Of a stretch of DNA of 64,000 nt, positions 9,823 through 59,280 are shown in pieces; position 1 is the first letter of the stretch; the number at the start of each line of letters is the position of its first letter. The notes under the pieces are model-generated. The model saw only the letters and a list, made by a program, of their open reading frames with translations, had not been told where the DNA came from and ran no database searches. This stretch comes from Branchiostoma floridae (lineage: Eukaryota > Chordata > Leptocardii > Amphioxiformes > Branchiostomatidae), in assembly GCF_000003815.2 (NCBI RefSeq), contig NC_049996.1, positions 8,973,904 through 9,037,903 of the forward strand, read 5' to 3'. Both the position numbers and the translations under genes were made by a program.

Positions 9823-12609
9823 ATGGCACCCACTGATATCACAGCTTATGCCACAGACAGCGTAACCAATATGGATGACTTTGTTAGCTTCAACTCTACG
9901 GACTACTTTGACTTTGTTGACATTGAAAACAGCACGTCAAGTATTCCTTTACATACCGAGGACAGTTATCAACCTCTGGGGGTGGGGCAAACGGCTTTCA
10001 TAGGTATGGTGTCTGTATGTGCTTTGATAAGTAACATATTGGTAATCATAGGAACTGTTAGGAGACAAAATACTTGGCCGAGAAACATGCGCCACTTGGC
10101 ATGTTCTATGGCTGTGGCTGACTTCCTCACAGCCCTATCTTTAACGCCATCTGTGTATGCTTCAATGCTCGGTTACTGGCCATACAGCAGTGCACTGTGC
10201 ACGGCACAGGCCAAAGTGCAAGACATCGGTCGGCTTGTTGTATTCATAACCCTGGCTCACATTAGCGTGGACAGGTATGAGGCCTTAGTTCGACCACATG
10301 GCGTGGTGCAGAGCCGGCGTTTCTGTGCCGGCGCCATCTTTATCACCTGGGCAGTCTCTGTGATCTGGTCCCTTGTCTCCTTGACGAACACAGAGGTACG
10401 GTACACAACACACAGTGCATTGTGCTTAACCGTAGGTAAGGCGAACATGATTGGTCAGGGGGCAGTTTCACTTGTGTCCATTGTGGTGACGTGGATATAC
10501 CTGGTTATGTCTTGTTGGACAACCGCAGCGGTCCAGCCCGCAGTCGCCCAACCTCCCGCCAATCAGGCCCCGCCTCGCTACTCGAGATCGGCGTTCCGCG
10601 CTCTGCTGATTCTAACTGCGACACAGCACCTTCTGTGGGCCTCTCAGGTGATCTTAGCCATCAATTATGCGCTGGAGTTCGATAATGTCTCCCCGACAAC
10701 GAAATTCTGGATAATGTGGCTTATGCAATGCAACACATTCGTGGACTTCATCTACAGTGCAATGCAAAAGTCGTTCAGAAAGGCGCTGAAGAGCTTGTGC
10801 CGGGACTTACTCAACTTCCTGTGGAGGCATTTGGCAGGGCGTGATCTCTTCGGGACGCCAGTCGTGCAGTTTCAGGGGCAAGACACCGTATCGCAGAACG
10901 CAACGTTCGGTCAGTCCAGTGACATGTCTGGTGAAGGCTTCCAGCTGCAGCCGCTGTCGAACCCCCAACCTGAGGGTCAGCCTGCTCTAACGGCACCTGG
11001 ATCCACTACAACTGCAACTGTAGCCGGGAGCCGTGCAATCGCCTGGAGTGCAACTGTAGCCGAGACACACTTTACTAGGGTTGCACCTGTATTCCCCTCA
11101 AGAGCAACTGCAGCTGAGAGGCTTGAAACCGCCTCAAGAGCAACTATGCCTGAGAGACTTGAAACCGCCTCAACAACAACTGTAGCTGAGAGACCTGAAA
11201 CCACATCAACAACAACTGTAGCTGAGAGACTTGAAACCGCCTCAACAACAACTGTGGCTGGGAAACCTGAACCCGACTCATGGACATACTTTACTAGGGC
11301 TGCACCTGCATTCCCCTCAAGAGTACCCGTCTCAACACCAACTGTGTCTGAGAGACTTGAAACCACATCAAGAGCAACTATAGCTGAGAGACTTGAAACC
11401 GCCTCAACAACAAATGTAGCTGAGAGACTTGAAACCGCCTCAACAACAAATGTAGCTGAGAGACTTGAAACCGCCTCAACAACAAATGTAGCTGAGAGAC
11501 TTGAAACCGCCTCAACAACAACTGTGGCTAAGAGACTTGAAACCGCCTCAACAACAACTGTGGCTGAGAGACTTGAAACCGCCTCAACAACAAATGTAGA
11601 TGAGAGACTTGAAACCGCCTCAACAACAAATGTAGCTGAGAGACTTGAAACCGCCTCAACAACAAATGTAGCTGAGAGACTTGAAACCGCCTCAACAACA
11701 ACTGTGGCTAAGAGACTTGAAACCGCCTCAACAACAACTGTAGCTGAGAGACTTGAAACCGCCTCAACAACAAACGTAGCTGAGAGACTTGAAACCGCCT
11801 CAACAACAACTGTAGCTGAGAGACTTGAAACCGTCTCAACAACAACTCTGACTGAGAGACTTGAAACGGCCTCAAAAGCAACTGTGGCTGAGAGACTTGA
11901 AACCGACTCAACAACTCTAGCTGAGAGACTTAAAACCGCCTCAAGAGCAACTCTAGCTGAGAGACCCGAATCCGCCTCAATGAGACCTGAACCCGGTTCA
12001 GTGGCAACTGTAGCTGGGACACGTCTCATCATGGTTGAACCTGCACCCGCCCATAGGACAATGGTAACACCCGACTCAGTGGCAACTGTAGCGGGGATAA
12101 GTCACATTATGGTTGAACCTGCACCCGCCCATAGGACATTGGCAATACGCGGCTCAGTGGCAACTGTAGGTGGGATACGTCACATCATGGTTGAACCTGC
12201 ACCCGCCCATAGGACAATGGTAACACCCGACACAGTGGCAACTGTAGCGGGGACACGTCTCATCATGGTTCAACCTGCACCCGCCCATAGGACAATAGGA
12301 CTCGCTCCAAGGACAACAGTAGCTGAGACACACTGCACTAGATCTAGAGATACAGGTGCATCCGCTCCAAGGGCAACTGTAGCTAAGACACACTGCTCTA
12401 GATCTAGACGTGTGCCACCACTCGTTCCTAATGCAGCTGTCGGCTTTACTTTTAGACACGACATCCCAGGAGGGCAAAGGTGTGATTCACGTTTCTCGAC
12501 GCCCAGAGATCTCACAGATACCGAGCGACCTCCGAGTGAGGTCGATGACATATCTATGGACCTTACTCCCTCGCATGAGGCAGTATTCAGAGATGGAGAT
12601 GAAGATTAG
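9823..12609 (+). CDS. Intronless rhodopsin-like (class A) GPCR with a giant repeat tail
   Basis: A single exon encodes 928 residues. I chose ATG 9823 (context aaaaATGg); the frame stays open 37 codons upstream but has no ATG there. The N-terminus is acidic with N-x-S/T sites. Seven hydrophobic segments span about residues 65-330. Class A marks are present: SNILVIIG in TM1, LACSMAVADFL with the TM2 Asp, Cys in SALCTAQ (TM3) paired with Cys in HSALCLTV (ECL2), and VDRYEAL for DRY. TM6 has no CWxP, and TM7 reads DFIYSAM instead of NPxxY, followed by a basic helix-8-like segment. The last ~540 residues are a cytoplasmic tail of 12-residue (ERLETASTTxVA) and then 26-residue repeats. The ligand is unknown; it is probably an orphan of an amphioxus-expanded family. 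Confidence 0.85.
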   Translation: MAPTDITAYATDSVTNMDDFVSFNSTDYFDFVDIENSTSSIPLHTEDSYQPLGVGQTAFIGMVSVCALISNILVIIGTVRRQNTWPRNMRHLACSMAVADFLTALSLTPSVYASMLGYWPYSSALCTAQAKVQDIGRLVVFITLAHISVDRYEALVRPHGVVQSRRFCAGAIFITWAVSVIWSLVSLTNTEVRYTTHSALCLTVGKANMIGQGAVSLVSIVVTWIYLVMSCWTTAAVQPAVAQPPANQAPPRYSRSAFRALLILTATQHLLWASQVILAINYALEFDNVSPTTKFWIMWLMQCNTFVDFIYSAMQKSFRKALKSLCRDLLNFLWRHLAGRDLFGTPVVQFQGQDTVSQNATFGQSSDMSGEGFQLQPLSNPQPEGQPALTAPGSTTTATVAGSRAIAWSATVAETHFTRVAPVFPSRATAAERLETASRATMPERLETASTTTVAERPETTSTTTVAERLETASTTTVAGKPEPDSWTYFTRAAPAFPSRVPVSTPTVSERLETTSRATIAERLETASTTNVAERLETASTTNVAERLETASTTNVAERLETASTTTVAKRLETASTTTVAERLETASTTNVDERLETASTTNVAERLETASTTNVAERLETASTTTVAKRLETASTTTVAERLETASTTNVAERLETASTTTVAERLETVSTTTLTERLETASKATVAERLETDSTTLAERLKTASRATLAERPESASMRPEPGSVATVAGTRLIMVEPAPAHRTMVTPDSVATVAGISHIMVEPAPAHRTLAIRGSVATVGGIRHIMVEPAPAHRTMVTPDTVATVAGTRLIMVQPAPAHRTIGLAPRTTVAETHCTRSRDTGASAPRATVAKTHCSRSRRVPPLVPNAAVGFTFRHDIPGGQRCDSRFSTPRDLTDTERPPSEVDDISMDLTPSHEAVFRDGDED
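11110..11970 (+). repeat. Coding 36-bp minisatellite in the GPCR tail
   Basis: About two dozen in-frame 36-bp units encode the 12-mer E-R-L-E-T-A-S-T-T-(T/N)-V-A. There is a higher-order period of 180 bp (five units): 11401-11580 is nearly identical to 11581-11760, including the rare AKR variant. Outer units are more diverged. The long antisense frame across this array (10977-12032) is a by-product of the period being a multiple of three. Confidence 0.9.
12000..12300 (+). repeat. Coding 78-bp tandem repeat in the GPCR tail
   Basis: Four in-frame units of 26 residues carry the core VATVAG-x-R/S-x-IMVEPAPAHRT, with changes mainly in the last positions. Two further degenerate pieces follow (TVAETHCTRSR, TVAKTHCSRSR). 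Confidence 0.85.
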
Positions 12610-13180
12610 ATTGAGTTAGGAGAAGACATGGTCATCCCACTTCCCAATCCCCTAGTTTGATCTACGGGCTTAAAATGGTATTAATCTATATAGCTAGGTC
12701 CGCGACTCGTCATATGGATCAAATTCCGTGCATCTAATACGACTTGTAACAAGACCACAGCATGTCCAGGTGAAAAGATACAAAAAATGGAAATTCTGTT
12801 GCAGTACCAAGGTCACATACTAGGGGACCCAAAGTCGACCTTGACATTTGCCTTCCCAACACCTACCCACAAATCAAACATCATCATGCTACATCAAGAG
12901 ATTCTTAAGTTATGCTGACTTCAAAATCTGGAAACACAAACAGCCACGCAGACACACAGAAACGCAGAAACACAGACACACATATCTCCATTTTCTTGGA
13001 GATAATAACTGTAGGGCACGATGTATGCAATGGCACGGGGCCTGGGTCCTTTCGGATGGGGGCGTAAGCCACAGATGCCAAATCTCTGTACGGGGCACTC
13101 TCTTGGCGCTCTCATGGCGATCATTGTTCTATTGTGATGATGACGAACCGTGTATGAACTCTACTCTAGCTTGCACGAAT
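12610..13180. other. GPCR 3' flank with repeat pieces
   Basis: No gene seen. The segment 12836-12890 matches, inverted, the sequence at 63600-63655 (shared cttcccaacnnctanccacaaa phrase). The piece near 13095-13140 (cttggcgctctc.tggcgatcattgtt) matches the region at 17150-17180. Both are interspersed repeats. Confidence 0.45.
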
Positions 13181-13229
13181 TAGACCAATGGAATGTGTTA
13201 ATTTTGATATATATTCATTGTTTCGGACA

Positions 13230-13805
13230 TGCTCTCGCAGCGTTTATTCATTCATTTATTGAGATTTACCACATTTGTGGAAGAACTGACAAAACAGGCG
13301 ACTATCACATTTTCAAGATGTCAATCCGGACATCAGACTTTAACTTTAGGACTGCGAATCACTAAATGGTATGCCAGTGTATAGTATTTATTTATTTATT
13401 GAGATTTACCACATTTGCGGAAGGATTTACAAAACAAGCGACAATCACATTTTCAAGATGTCAATCCGGACATCAGACTTTAAGTTTAGGACCGCGAATC
13501 AATAAATGGTCTGTCAGTGTATAGTATTTTTTATTTATCTATTTATTGAGATTTACCACATTTGTGGAAGGACTGACAAAACAGGTGACTATCACATTTT
13601 CAAGATGTCAATCAGGACATCAGACTTTAAGATTTAGGACTGCGAATCAATAAATGGTATGCCATTATATAGTGTTTATTTATATATCTATTTATTCAGA
13701 TTTACCACATTTGTGGAAGAATTGGCATATAACAGGCGACTAGCAACTTTTCAAGATGTCAACCTGGAGATCAGTCTTTAATGTTCTATTGTTTAGGACT
13801 GCGAG
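13230..13805. repeat. Tandem array, about 145 bp x 4
   Basis: Four direct units begin near 13250, 13400, 13546 and 13694. Each contains ttcagatttaccacatttgt or a close variant, caagatgtcaa, catcagacttta and gcgaatcaataaatggt. The last unit is most diverged. Each junction has a tttatttatttatt run. Confidence 0.75.
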
Positions 13806-13901
13806 TCAATAAATGGTATGCCAGTGAATTGTGCTTCCCGTGTGGTATTTATGTTCTTAGAGCGAAGTTTAGATTCTCCGTTAGACAAAACAATCTTTCA
13901 G

Positions 13902-14070
13902 TACTCTCCAAGCAGAGGTTGAGTCGCTCAGATATAGTAGTAGTCGGGAAATTTACTTCTCGTAAGAGGAGCGGACCAGTAAATCTCCCGACTACTACCA
14001 TATCTGAGCGGACCAGTACATTTCCCGACTACAACCATATCTTCGCGACTCAACCTCTGCTTGGAGAGTA
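13902..14070. mobile_element. Palindromic MITE
   Basis: The termini are a perfect inverted repeat: tactctccaagcagaggttg at the left and its complement ending at 14070. The inner arms also pair (agatatagtagtagtcggg against cccgactactaccatatct). TA at both ends may be the target duplication. A related copy lies at 17990-18209. Confidence 0.8.
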
Positions 14071-14164
14071 TCTTGCACTTCCACACAGCAAAGCTGACGT
14101 CCAAATCCCACCGCCAGTTCTTAATCGTTACACTAAGGATGGACCCTCCTTGGGTACATTAGTG

Positions 14165-14400
14165 GCGTCACGTGACGTGATGGTAGGTTGTTTGGCCCAG
14201 AAACAAGAGCTCATGGGTTCGAATCCTTGATATGCCCTTTGTGCCCTTGGGAAAGGCATTTTACCAGAATTTGGTCACTTCATTCATTCCAAAATAAGCT
14301 GCAATTAAAGCCGTCGCTCAGATAGGACGTTAAATGGATGTCCTGTATTTGAGGAAAGCCACACCTCGAGCACGTAAAAGATCTCACTGCACTTGGGGCA
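14165..14400 (+). mobile_element. tRNA-derived SINE (partial)
   Basis: Contains the B-box-like gggttcgaatcc, cccttgggaaaggca and gataggacgttaaatgg, the same body phrases as the complete SINE at 2547-3084, here on the plus strand. The head is decayed. Confidence 0.65.
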
Positions 14401-15016
14401 CCGGTGCGGCAATGCGGAGTTCGTTTCACTGCGGCACTGTTTTTTATTTTTATTTTCGCGACTTTTGATAGTTTATATATTGCGTTATACGTAAAAGTAT
14501 GGCTAAGAGACAACAAAATACACAAAACGGAAGGAAATTCGTTATCTCTGAAATTCGTTGAGTCATCTACGAACCCAGCAGTGCCGCACCGGTGCCCAAA
14601 GTGTAGTGAGAGTCCACCTTTATTGAAAAGACGCCTTACTGGTGTGAGTGCGAAGAGAGGATAGTGGGCCCCCTCGAAAACATGTGATTTATGACATTCT
14701 ATGGTAGAGGCTACATTTTCCCATTCAAACCGGTCTCATGCGCCCTCATTGTAAGACAATTACGCTCACGCGCTTGTCACATGTCCGTCATGTGAGCCCG
14801 TGGGGTATACCTCTCCTTTCAGTCAAAACAAACTGTCAAACAGTTCTCACAAGCTTAGCGTTCCCGGCCCATTGTCTATTTTGCTCCTTGAATCAGCTCA
14901 CGCTGTCCTGTGACAGAGCTTTGGTAAAATTTGCTTCTAGCCACTCTGTGCGCACCAAATGCGGTCAGAAGAACCACCAAAGCGGGAAAATATTTGGTAT
15001 TTACAGTGGAATCATT

Positions 15017-20127
<5,111 letters not shown>

Positions 20128-21410
20128 GTGGGTTTGTTTATTTGTTTGTTTGTTTGTTTGTATGTTTGTTTGTTTGCATTCACCACAAAGTGAAACAGGC
20201 AAAACGGGCCCAGAGTGACCATCACAAGTTGCCCTCCCTCACATAAAAAGCAAGAGTTCGTAGACCTCAGGCCTGCATGAAATGTATTGGGTGTCTGTAG
20301 ACCTATTGTTTATTTTTTTTCCTTTTCGTCCGTGGTTGCGTGGTTGGAAAAGTGAGATTTTTACCTTGTTGGTTTGACTGCACCATGCCAAAGTCTGAAA
20401 TTCCATTTTGGGAATGTGTAAGCTTGGGCATGGATGAACATTACTTATTTGGATTTCTTAAGCAGGTAACCAACCACAGTACCTTGAAGTTGTTGAGACG
20501 ACTTTTCCTACCTTTTTTTGTCTCAGATGGCCCATGTAGTTATTCTGTCACATATGACTTGGCACTGGAAGGTTATTTGCATAATTTGACCAATTATATT
20601 TTTACAGTAGTTCCATAGACAATATGAATAGTGGTAGCCCCCATCCAGCAGCAACAGTTAGTCCCTAGGGTGGTATGATATTTTTATTCAATCCGTCCAA
20701 CTAAAACCTAAATCTCTTGAAGTACCTAAGCCAAATTTAACAGCAGAATTTACTATTCAAAATGTCCTTTTCAATAGATGGCAAGCTGCTGCTGCTTTAA
20801 AAAGTTCAGAAAGCTGTTGTAGTCAGAGTGAACACCCAGCAAACATCCCACAAAATCAATGAGCAGTTGCTTAGAGGGGGAAAACAATTTCATCATATTT
20901 TTGCAGTGACAAAATGCAACAAACGATACTAAATTTAAAACAGAACAAAGCCTCTACCACTTAACCCTGCCCAAAAGTCAAGCGAATATGACTAGCCCCA
21001 AACTACAAATTACCTGCATACAATACGGAAATGGCAACCCCAAAGAAACAGCAAGAAGGAAAAATCATACACATACCTTTCTCTAACACTCAAGCTCTAT
21101 ACATTTCTTCTCCACTTTAGAAAGTTGTATCTTCTGCTGATTGCCACACAGGGTAAAGGAACTTGTACCAGAACTTTAAACTCAGTACTACACAGCTCTC
21201 AAAACACCACAAAGCCGGACTAAGAAGCAAACTCAAATTGTACCTAACAAATACAGCAACAGATACTAGACTAGGTATGTCATTTGGCAGGTCAGACACT
21301 GTTGATACAAAGTAACCTGATACATTGAAGGTGGCAGAAGCCAGTGCAAAAACAGATGACGATTCTACACCTAAGTTTAAAGACCTATCAATCAACCCAA
21401 ACCCAACCAA
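20128..21410. other. Tyrosinase downstream intron up to the gap
   Basis: Starts with a (TTTG)n run at 20131-20175. I looked for the CuB motif (HxxxH, HHAFVD-like) and found none. Otherwise AT-rich and featureless. Confidence 0.5.
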
Positions 21411-21510
21411 NNNNNNNNNNNNNNNNNNNNNNNNNNNNNNNNNNNNNNNNNNNNNNNNNNNNNNNNNNNNNNNNNNNNNNNNNNNNNNNNNNNNNNNNNN
21501 NNNNNNNNNN
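21411..21510. other. Assembly gap, exactly 100 N
   Basis: One hundred consecutive Ns, a length commonly used for gaps of unknown size. The tyrosinase 3' exons may be missing here. Confidence 0.99.
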
Positions 21511-21975
21511 AGGAACTGATGCATTTACCCGAGTTGCTTAGGAGATGGTACTTTATCAGTGTTTGTTGAGCATATAGGAACAGCTATATCAACTTGCGCG
21601 TAGATAGTGTTTATAATGAGAAACTATTATTCAGGTGTGTATTCGTAAGTGCTTTGGAAATGTGTCCAGCAGAGAGAAAGAAAACACTGTGACAAATGGA
21701 AAACATATAGCTGACGTATTCCGTACCATAAACAGTGTTGATTTATACGTTCGCAGTAGCACTGTTTTTATGACACCTCAGCTGCAAAAATTGTCTTTTT
21801 CATTTCAATGTCATGTTTGCACCGAACAATATAGTATCGACTTTCGAGGTATGACATCTTACGGTACGGTGATAATGTGCCATATAGGTACCAGGTAACA
21901 CACCATATACGTTACTCCCCAGGTGCAGTATAGTACCAGGTAGCGCACCTGTAATATGTAGTAGCCAGCTGCTCT

Positions 21976-22070
21976 AGGGGGGGGGGGGGCGAAAACGCTA
22001 AAGGGGGGCGAAAACGCTAGTGATCTCGCCCCCCGGGGGGGCGAGATCGCCGGGGGGGGCGAGATCGCTG
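21976..22070. repeat. G-rich block with short tandem motifs
   Basis: Runs of 6-13 G are interleaved with gcgaaaacgcta (x2) and gcgagatcgc (x2-3). Four or more G runs in under 100 bp could form a quadruplex; there is also a C6/G7 hairpin at 22029-22041. Confidence 0.7.
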
Positions 22071-22078
22071 TCACACCG

Positions 22079-22490
22079 GTACAAAACCGGTTTTTCTTAT
22101 TGGACCGGTCCAGAAAAACCGGACCTGAAAAAATTAGGTGGACCGGATGTTGGACCGATTAGAAAATTAACATATCATTTTATCAGGCATTCACACGTTT
22201 TGGCGCTTGCAGTTGGAAGAAAATGACAAGACTGAAGTAGAGTAGAGTTTATAGTAATTTCTACCAAGGTTTACAGTCAATCGTACAGGTGCAGTTAGCG
22301 TTGTAGTATTTTAAAACGCCAGCGTAAGTCTAATACTCCACCAAACAGATTTCTTTGTAGTGAAATGGACCATTGGTATGAGTCATACTGAATCAGGTCC
22401 AGGTTTAGGTCCGGACCTGGACCTGATCCTCTGGACCTGAACCGGACCTGGACCTGAATTTTCTGTACCGGTACCCAGCCCTACTAGTAT
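22079..22490. repeat. Interspersed repeat with accggtcc and ggacctgg motifs
   Basis: 22079-22128 (ggtacaaaaccggtttttct...accggtccagaaaaaccgg) is the uninterrupted form of the sequence that hosts the SINE at 2547-3084. 22391-22460 is a dense run of (a/g)ggacctgga-type units in both orientations. Confidence 0.55.
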
Positions 22491-23760
22491 GTTCAGGTTC
22501 AACTTCTTCTCGCTTCTTAAGACAGTTGTAAATGTAACTATGATTGATGCCATGATGTAACCATGGTTCGCTCTGGACAGCGCTACCGTGTGCTGTTGTT
22601 ACTTTTCCCTTTAAGAAAATGAAAAAAAAGGAACGCGGTCAAAACAATCGGTCATTCCGAGTGTGTGCTGAGTGTTTACAGACCTCAGGGCAGCCATCAT
22701 TCAAGATGGCGATCGAACGGACTAGCGGCCATCTTGAAGTGCCCTGTCAACACTAGTCCTTGTAATTATCGTGACATGTGGCCCCAGAGCTAACCTTCTG
22801 GCCGTCTGAGTGTTTGTTTTCGGCACACCTCTTCTCGACAGGTGTCAAGCACGTCCACTCATGCGTTCTTGTTATCAACGTCTGTCTTGCGATAAAATGT
22901 TACTTTTCTGTTGTTGAGGCCATGTTGATTTGATTATATGGATCATATTTTATCTATATGTAATATTAGAATCATGTATATAGATAGCTGTATAGAATAG
23001 ACACTTGTTACTTTTTTACTGTCTGTACCCTTGCAATTAGCCTGCGGGCATGGATTTGCAAATAAATAGATAAAAAAAGATTTAAGAAAATATATGTAAT
23101 ATTGTCATATCCCACTACTTTAAAGACCCCGTGGACTTTCTAGTTTGCTGTTGCATTTGATCACATTTAACAGACGATTCCAAATTACCACATGTATTCC
23201 GAGTATGCAAACTATTTCCATTGCCATTCACGAGAAGTATCCATATCTAGCTATAGAATACTGCTGACATTGTTCCTTTCTGTTTTGTTACATGATAACG
23301 TTTTATGCTGTGCGACGTATATTCCACGTTACTTTGGGGCAACATAGCAAGGACACACAATCCAGTGTAAGCCACAAATATCATCGATATATACCAGTAA
23401 CATGTTCTGGGAGGGGCAAAGAACCCAAATAAATATGGTTGTTTTAAATACAGGAATACACCGGAACACACCGACATGCGTACATGACTGATGAATTATT
23501 AAGAAGGGAAGACATGTCACTGAATGAGTGTAGGCAAGTACAGAGAGGGTTATGTATGGCTGTAGAGTTTGACTGGGGCCACCTGGTGGTCCATTCATCG
23601 TGACAAACATGAGCCGCTGGGGTCGCCCTCTTTCACACACTTCTGTAGCCACTCGACTTCCGCGCTAATCAGGGTTAAGTGCCGGAAAAATAGCGCCTGA
23701 GCAGAGAGGTTAGGCAGGCTGGTTACATAGCAGGGGAGGATTGTCCCAAACGTGGGGTCG
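22491..23760. other. Intergenic DNA
   Basis: No gene seen. A small inverted pair, caagatggcgatcg against gcggccatcttga (22702-22737), resembles YY1-type AAGATGGC sites but is only a motif match. Confidence 0.4.
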
Positions 23761-23763
23761 TTG

Positions 23764-23865
23764 TAGTCTCTACCAGACTCCGGCCTGGCCGAATAGTAAT
23801 AGGGGACTTTTGCCAAGTTAGGAATGAAAGCCTACTAGAAGTTAATTGGCCTAGGGGTACACTGA
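23764..23865. repeat. Interspersed repeat shared with 62041-62140
   Basis: tagtctctaccagactccgg, then gaatagtaataggggactt and caagttaggaat are shared almost base for base with 62041-62140. Confidence 0.75.
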
Positions 23866-24811
23866 CTGGCCGGTGAATAGACTACAAAAGACTGACTGCA
23901 ATCCAACGCCGTAAGATTTAACGGGTATGCAATACAAAAACGTGCACAAAACTGGACGGTAGGGATCTACGTTGTGAAAATTAAATGAATTCGAATGAAA
24001 GAAGAGAAAAGAAGAAAGCGTGATCAATTTAGCTTAGGGTCAGTAAGCACCACCTTTTCCTATCAGAATCATGCCAACTCATCTCCACCATTTTCTTGAC
24101 TCCTCGGTTTTTCAGAGCGTTAACAGGTTTGGAATGATCTGGAACATCCTTGCCGCATCAAACAACCAGAAACAAGTAACCACATTGAAGTCGCCCCACA
24201 TGCGGCGCTGTTGTTGTTGAACAGAGCTCTTGACTAGCCAGAAATCCGTTTGACTTTCTGGTTGTTGGTTCGGATTTTCCTCAACGCCTGTAATCTGGTA
24301 CATTCCTAGCAACGTTTGTGTCAAATTTATTACGTGTGCCCAGTTTTTCAGTCATCGAAGCGTGTGGCCGTAAGTACATGCGTCACTGAAACGTCATCAA
24401 AATCGGGGTGGAGACTCTGTTGCTGATCTCACGGATGTATACAGTCATCACTGAAGGACCTGCGCGCAAAGTTAGCATTACCTACCGTGTAATGCAAAGT
24501 ACTGGCGAGGAGAAGCTGTGTTATCACTTGCCATATCAAGGCGCAGTCGCAAACGTCGTACAGTCTATGATTTTTCGCCCTAGGACTTTCAGTCAGGTTA
24601 TGCCAGAGCAGAGGCCCAACACGGATCTACAACAACTTTTTCCTTCATAAGATAGCTGAACTTTGTACGACACATGGACGACTTTCCAAAGATCGTCCTC
24701 ATTTACAGTTGGAAAGCTGTCGTATAACGGATGTGGAGAGTTCTCGGAACGTTTTCTGCTTCAGACATTCTTACTTTTGTTGTGCCCAACTTGTCAAGAG
24801 AACGACGCATC

Positions 24812-57600
<32,789 letters not shown>

Positions 57601-59280
57601 CAGTAACAAAGATGACAATTCCTACTGAAAGCAATGACAATACCAGCAGGAAGCTTTTTAATGTATTAAGTCAGAACATCTTTGTGTATATTCTCTGTTG
57701 TATTTGATTTGCAGTATGGGACCTGTACTACTTATTGACTGTGTTAACGACATAGGCTAAGCAAATTTTATTACTTGGGGGAATTTTAGCCTGAAACTAA
57801 GTTATAGGACTGGCATAACAAAATATAGTTTTTTCGTTGTAAACTTTTAACAAATATAAATCAAGGATATTATTAGAATATATTTTTGGAAAACTGAAAA
57901 TTATTTAGGGCAAACAATGTGTGCAAACACATTTGTACATATGACATTAAACACACTGGTGAAATTTTTCCTTCTTCTGGTGGTACTTCTTTGTGCTGAT
58001 AGGGCTGAACAGTCTTAAATCCATGAGATAAAGGGTTTCTCAAGGCATCTCTAAATAAAGCTGGATAGTAGCTAAACAAAGTTGCTTCATGTATGTGCTG
58101 CCCTAAATAGATCATGGACAGAATACCCCGTTAAAAAGCTGCTATATGAGGGGGCCTACCACCCATAGCACAAGGCATCAGAGAAAGAGGAGCATGACTT
58201 GCAGGACATGTCTGGAGAACTAAGTGTGAGATTGTGTTCCACCTTGATCATGTTAAAGGTGTCATCTCTCATATAGATTAGGGTGTCCATCCCTGCATTA
58301 GTGGATGATCAGTCCTATCAGTCTGGTCTTATGCGAAAGAGAGCAACCAGTTAAGGTGACTACAAAACTTACAAAAAAAAACATGTATCTTCCACTGTTC
58401 GGGACAGAGAAAACAGATGCTGTGTACAGTATTCAGATCTCTTTCTGAGAAGCACAACATCCAATGACCATGGTGTAATGTCCCATCCTAAGGTCTGTAA
58501 CCCTTTCTGGTAGTGTGCATGTCAGGTGAGTGACACCGGAGCGGTGAGATTCGACCTCACGGTGTATTGGTCCTGAGACAGAGCCACTAACTAAAGGACT
58601 GTGCATGCTTTTATACATGCAGAAGGCATTCCTGTTATGTAATCCTAAGAAACATCTAACAATAGATTAAGGAAGACAAAAGTCAATAGTTGTTCATCAT
58701 TTTTACATGTACTCAATGGAGCTTTGTCTTAGATGACAAAGTACATGATTCAAGAATGTGAGCTGAACTCAAGTCTAAAAAAATAACTTCTTATCCGTTT
58801 GCTTGAATGGGATATGTCTTACAGTACATGATCTCAACATGCTTACGTATCTAATTTCTCTCAGAAAGTAGTTTGCGTTTTCCATACACTAAAAAAATGT
58901 TGTCCACGTCCTCACTTTGTAAGGAATGTTTTGATTTCTTTTAAAGTGCGAATCACATAAAATATCATTTATGATTTAGATTCTCTTTTGCATACGTTTG
59001 GCTTCATTCAATTTTCACAATACTTGCTGTTGATGCAACATCTACCAAAATTATTTTACCAGGTCACAAATATATGCCATCCCAAAAGCATGTTTCTTAA
59101 GAGATTTCCAAAATAACATCCCAAAATATATAATGCAAATTTGCACATTCAAACGATACATATCTGGGAGTGTTGAACTAGAGATATCACGAACACGTTG
59201 TTTTTCAAAGTGGTGGAATTATGTAACCTGGCAGATAAATATGAAGGCTAGCATGAAAAACAAACAAACAAGAACCGATG
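57601..59280. other. Gap between the Tie-like gene and LSM5
   Basis: A SINE family 2 copy at 58400-58620 (minus) is the only clear item. No kinase, 7TM or other exon was recognised on the plus strand. Confidence 0.5.

Noticed and set aside
10977-12032. 351-codon antisense ORF across the GPCR tail
   Set aside because: It mirrors the 36-bp coding repeat; the period is a multiple of three, so open antisense frames are expected. It has no independent start context or domain.
14738-15016. 93-residue N-terminal extension of tyrosinase
   Set aside because: It would place the signal peptide internally; M15017 begins a normal signal sequence directly before the conserved QFPRAC start.
20340-20618. 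A further tyrosinase exon (frame with SDGPCSYSVTYDL)
   Set aside because: No His pair or other tyrosinase motif; does not align with any part of CuB.
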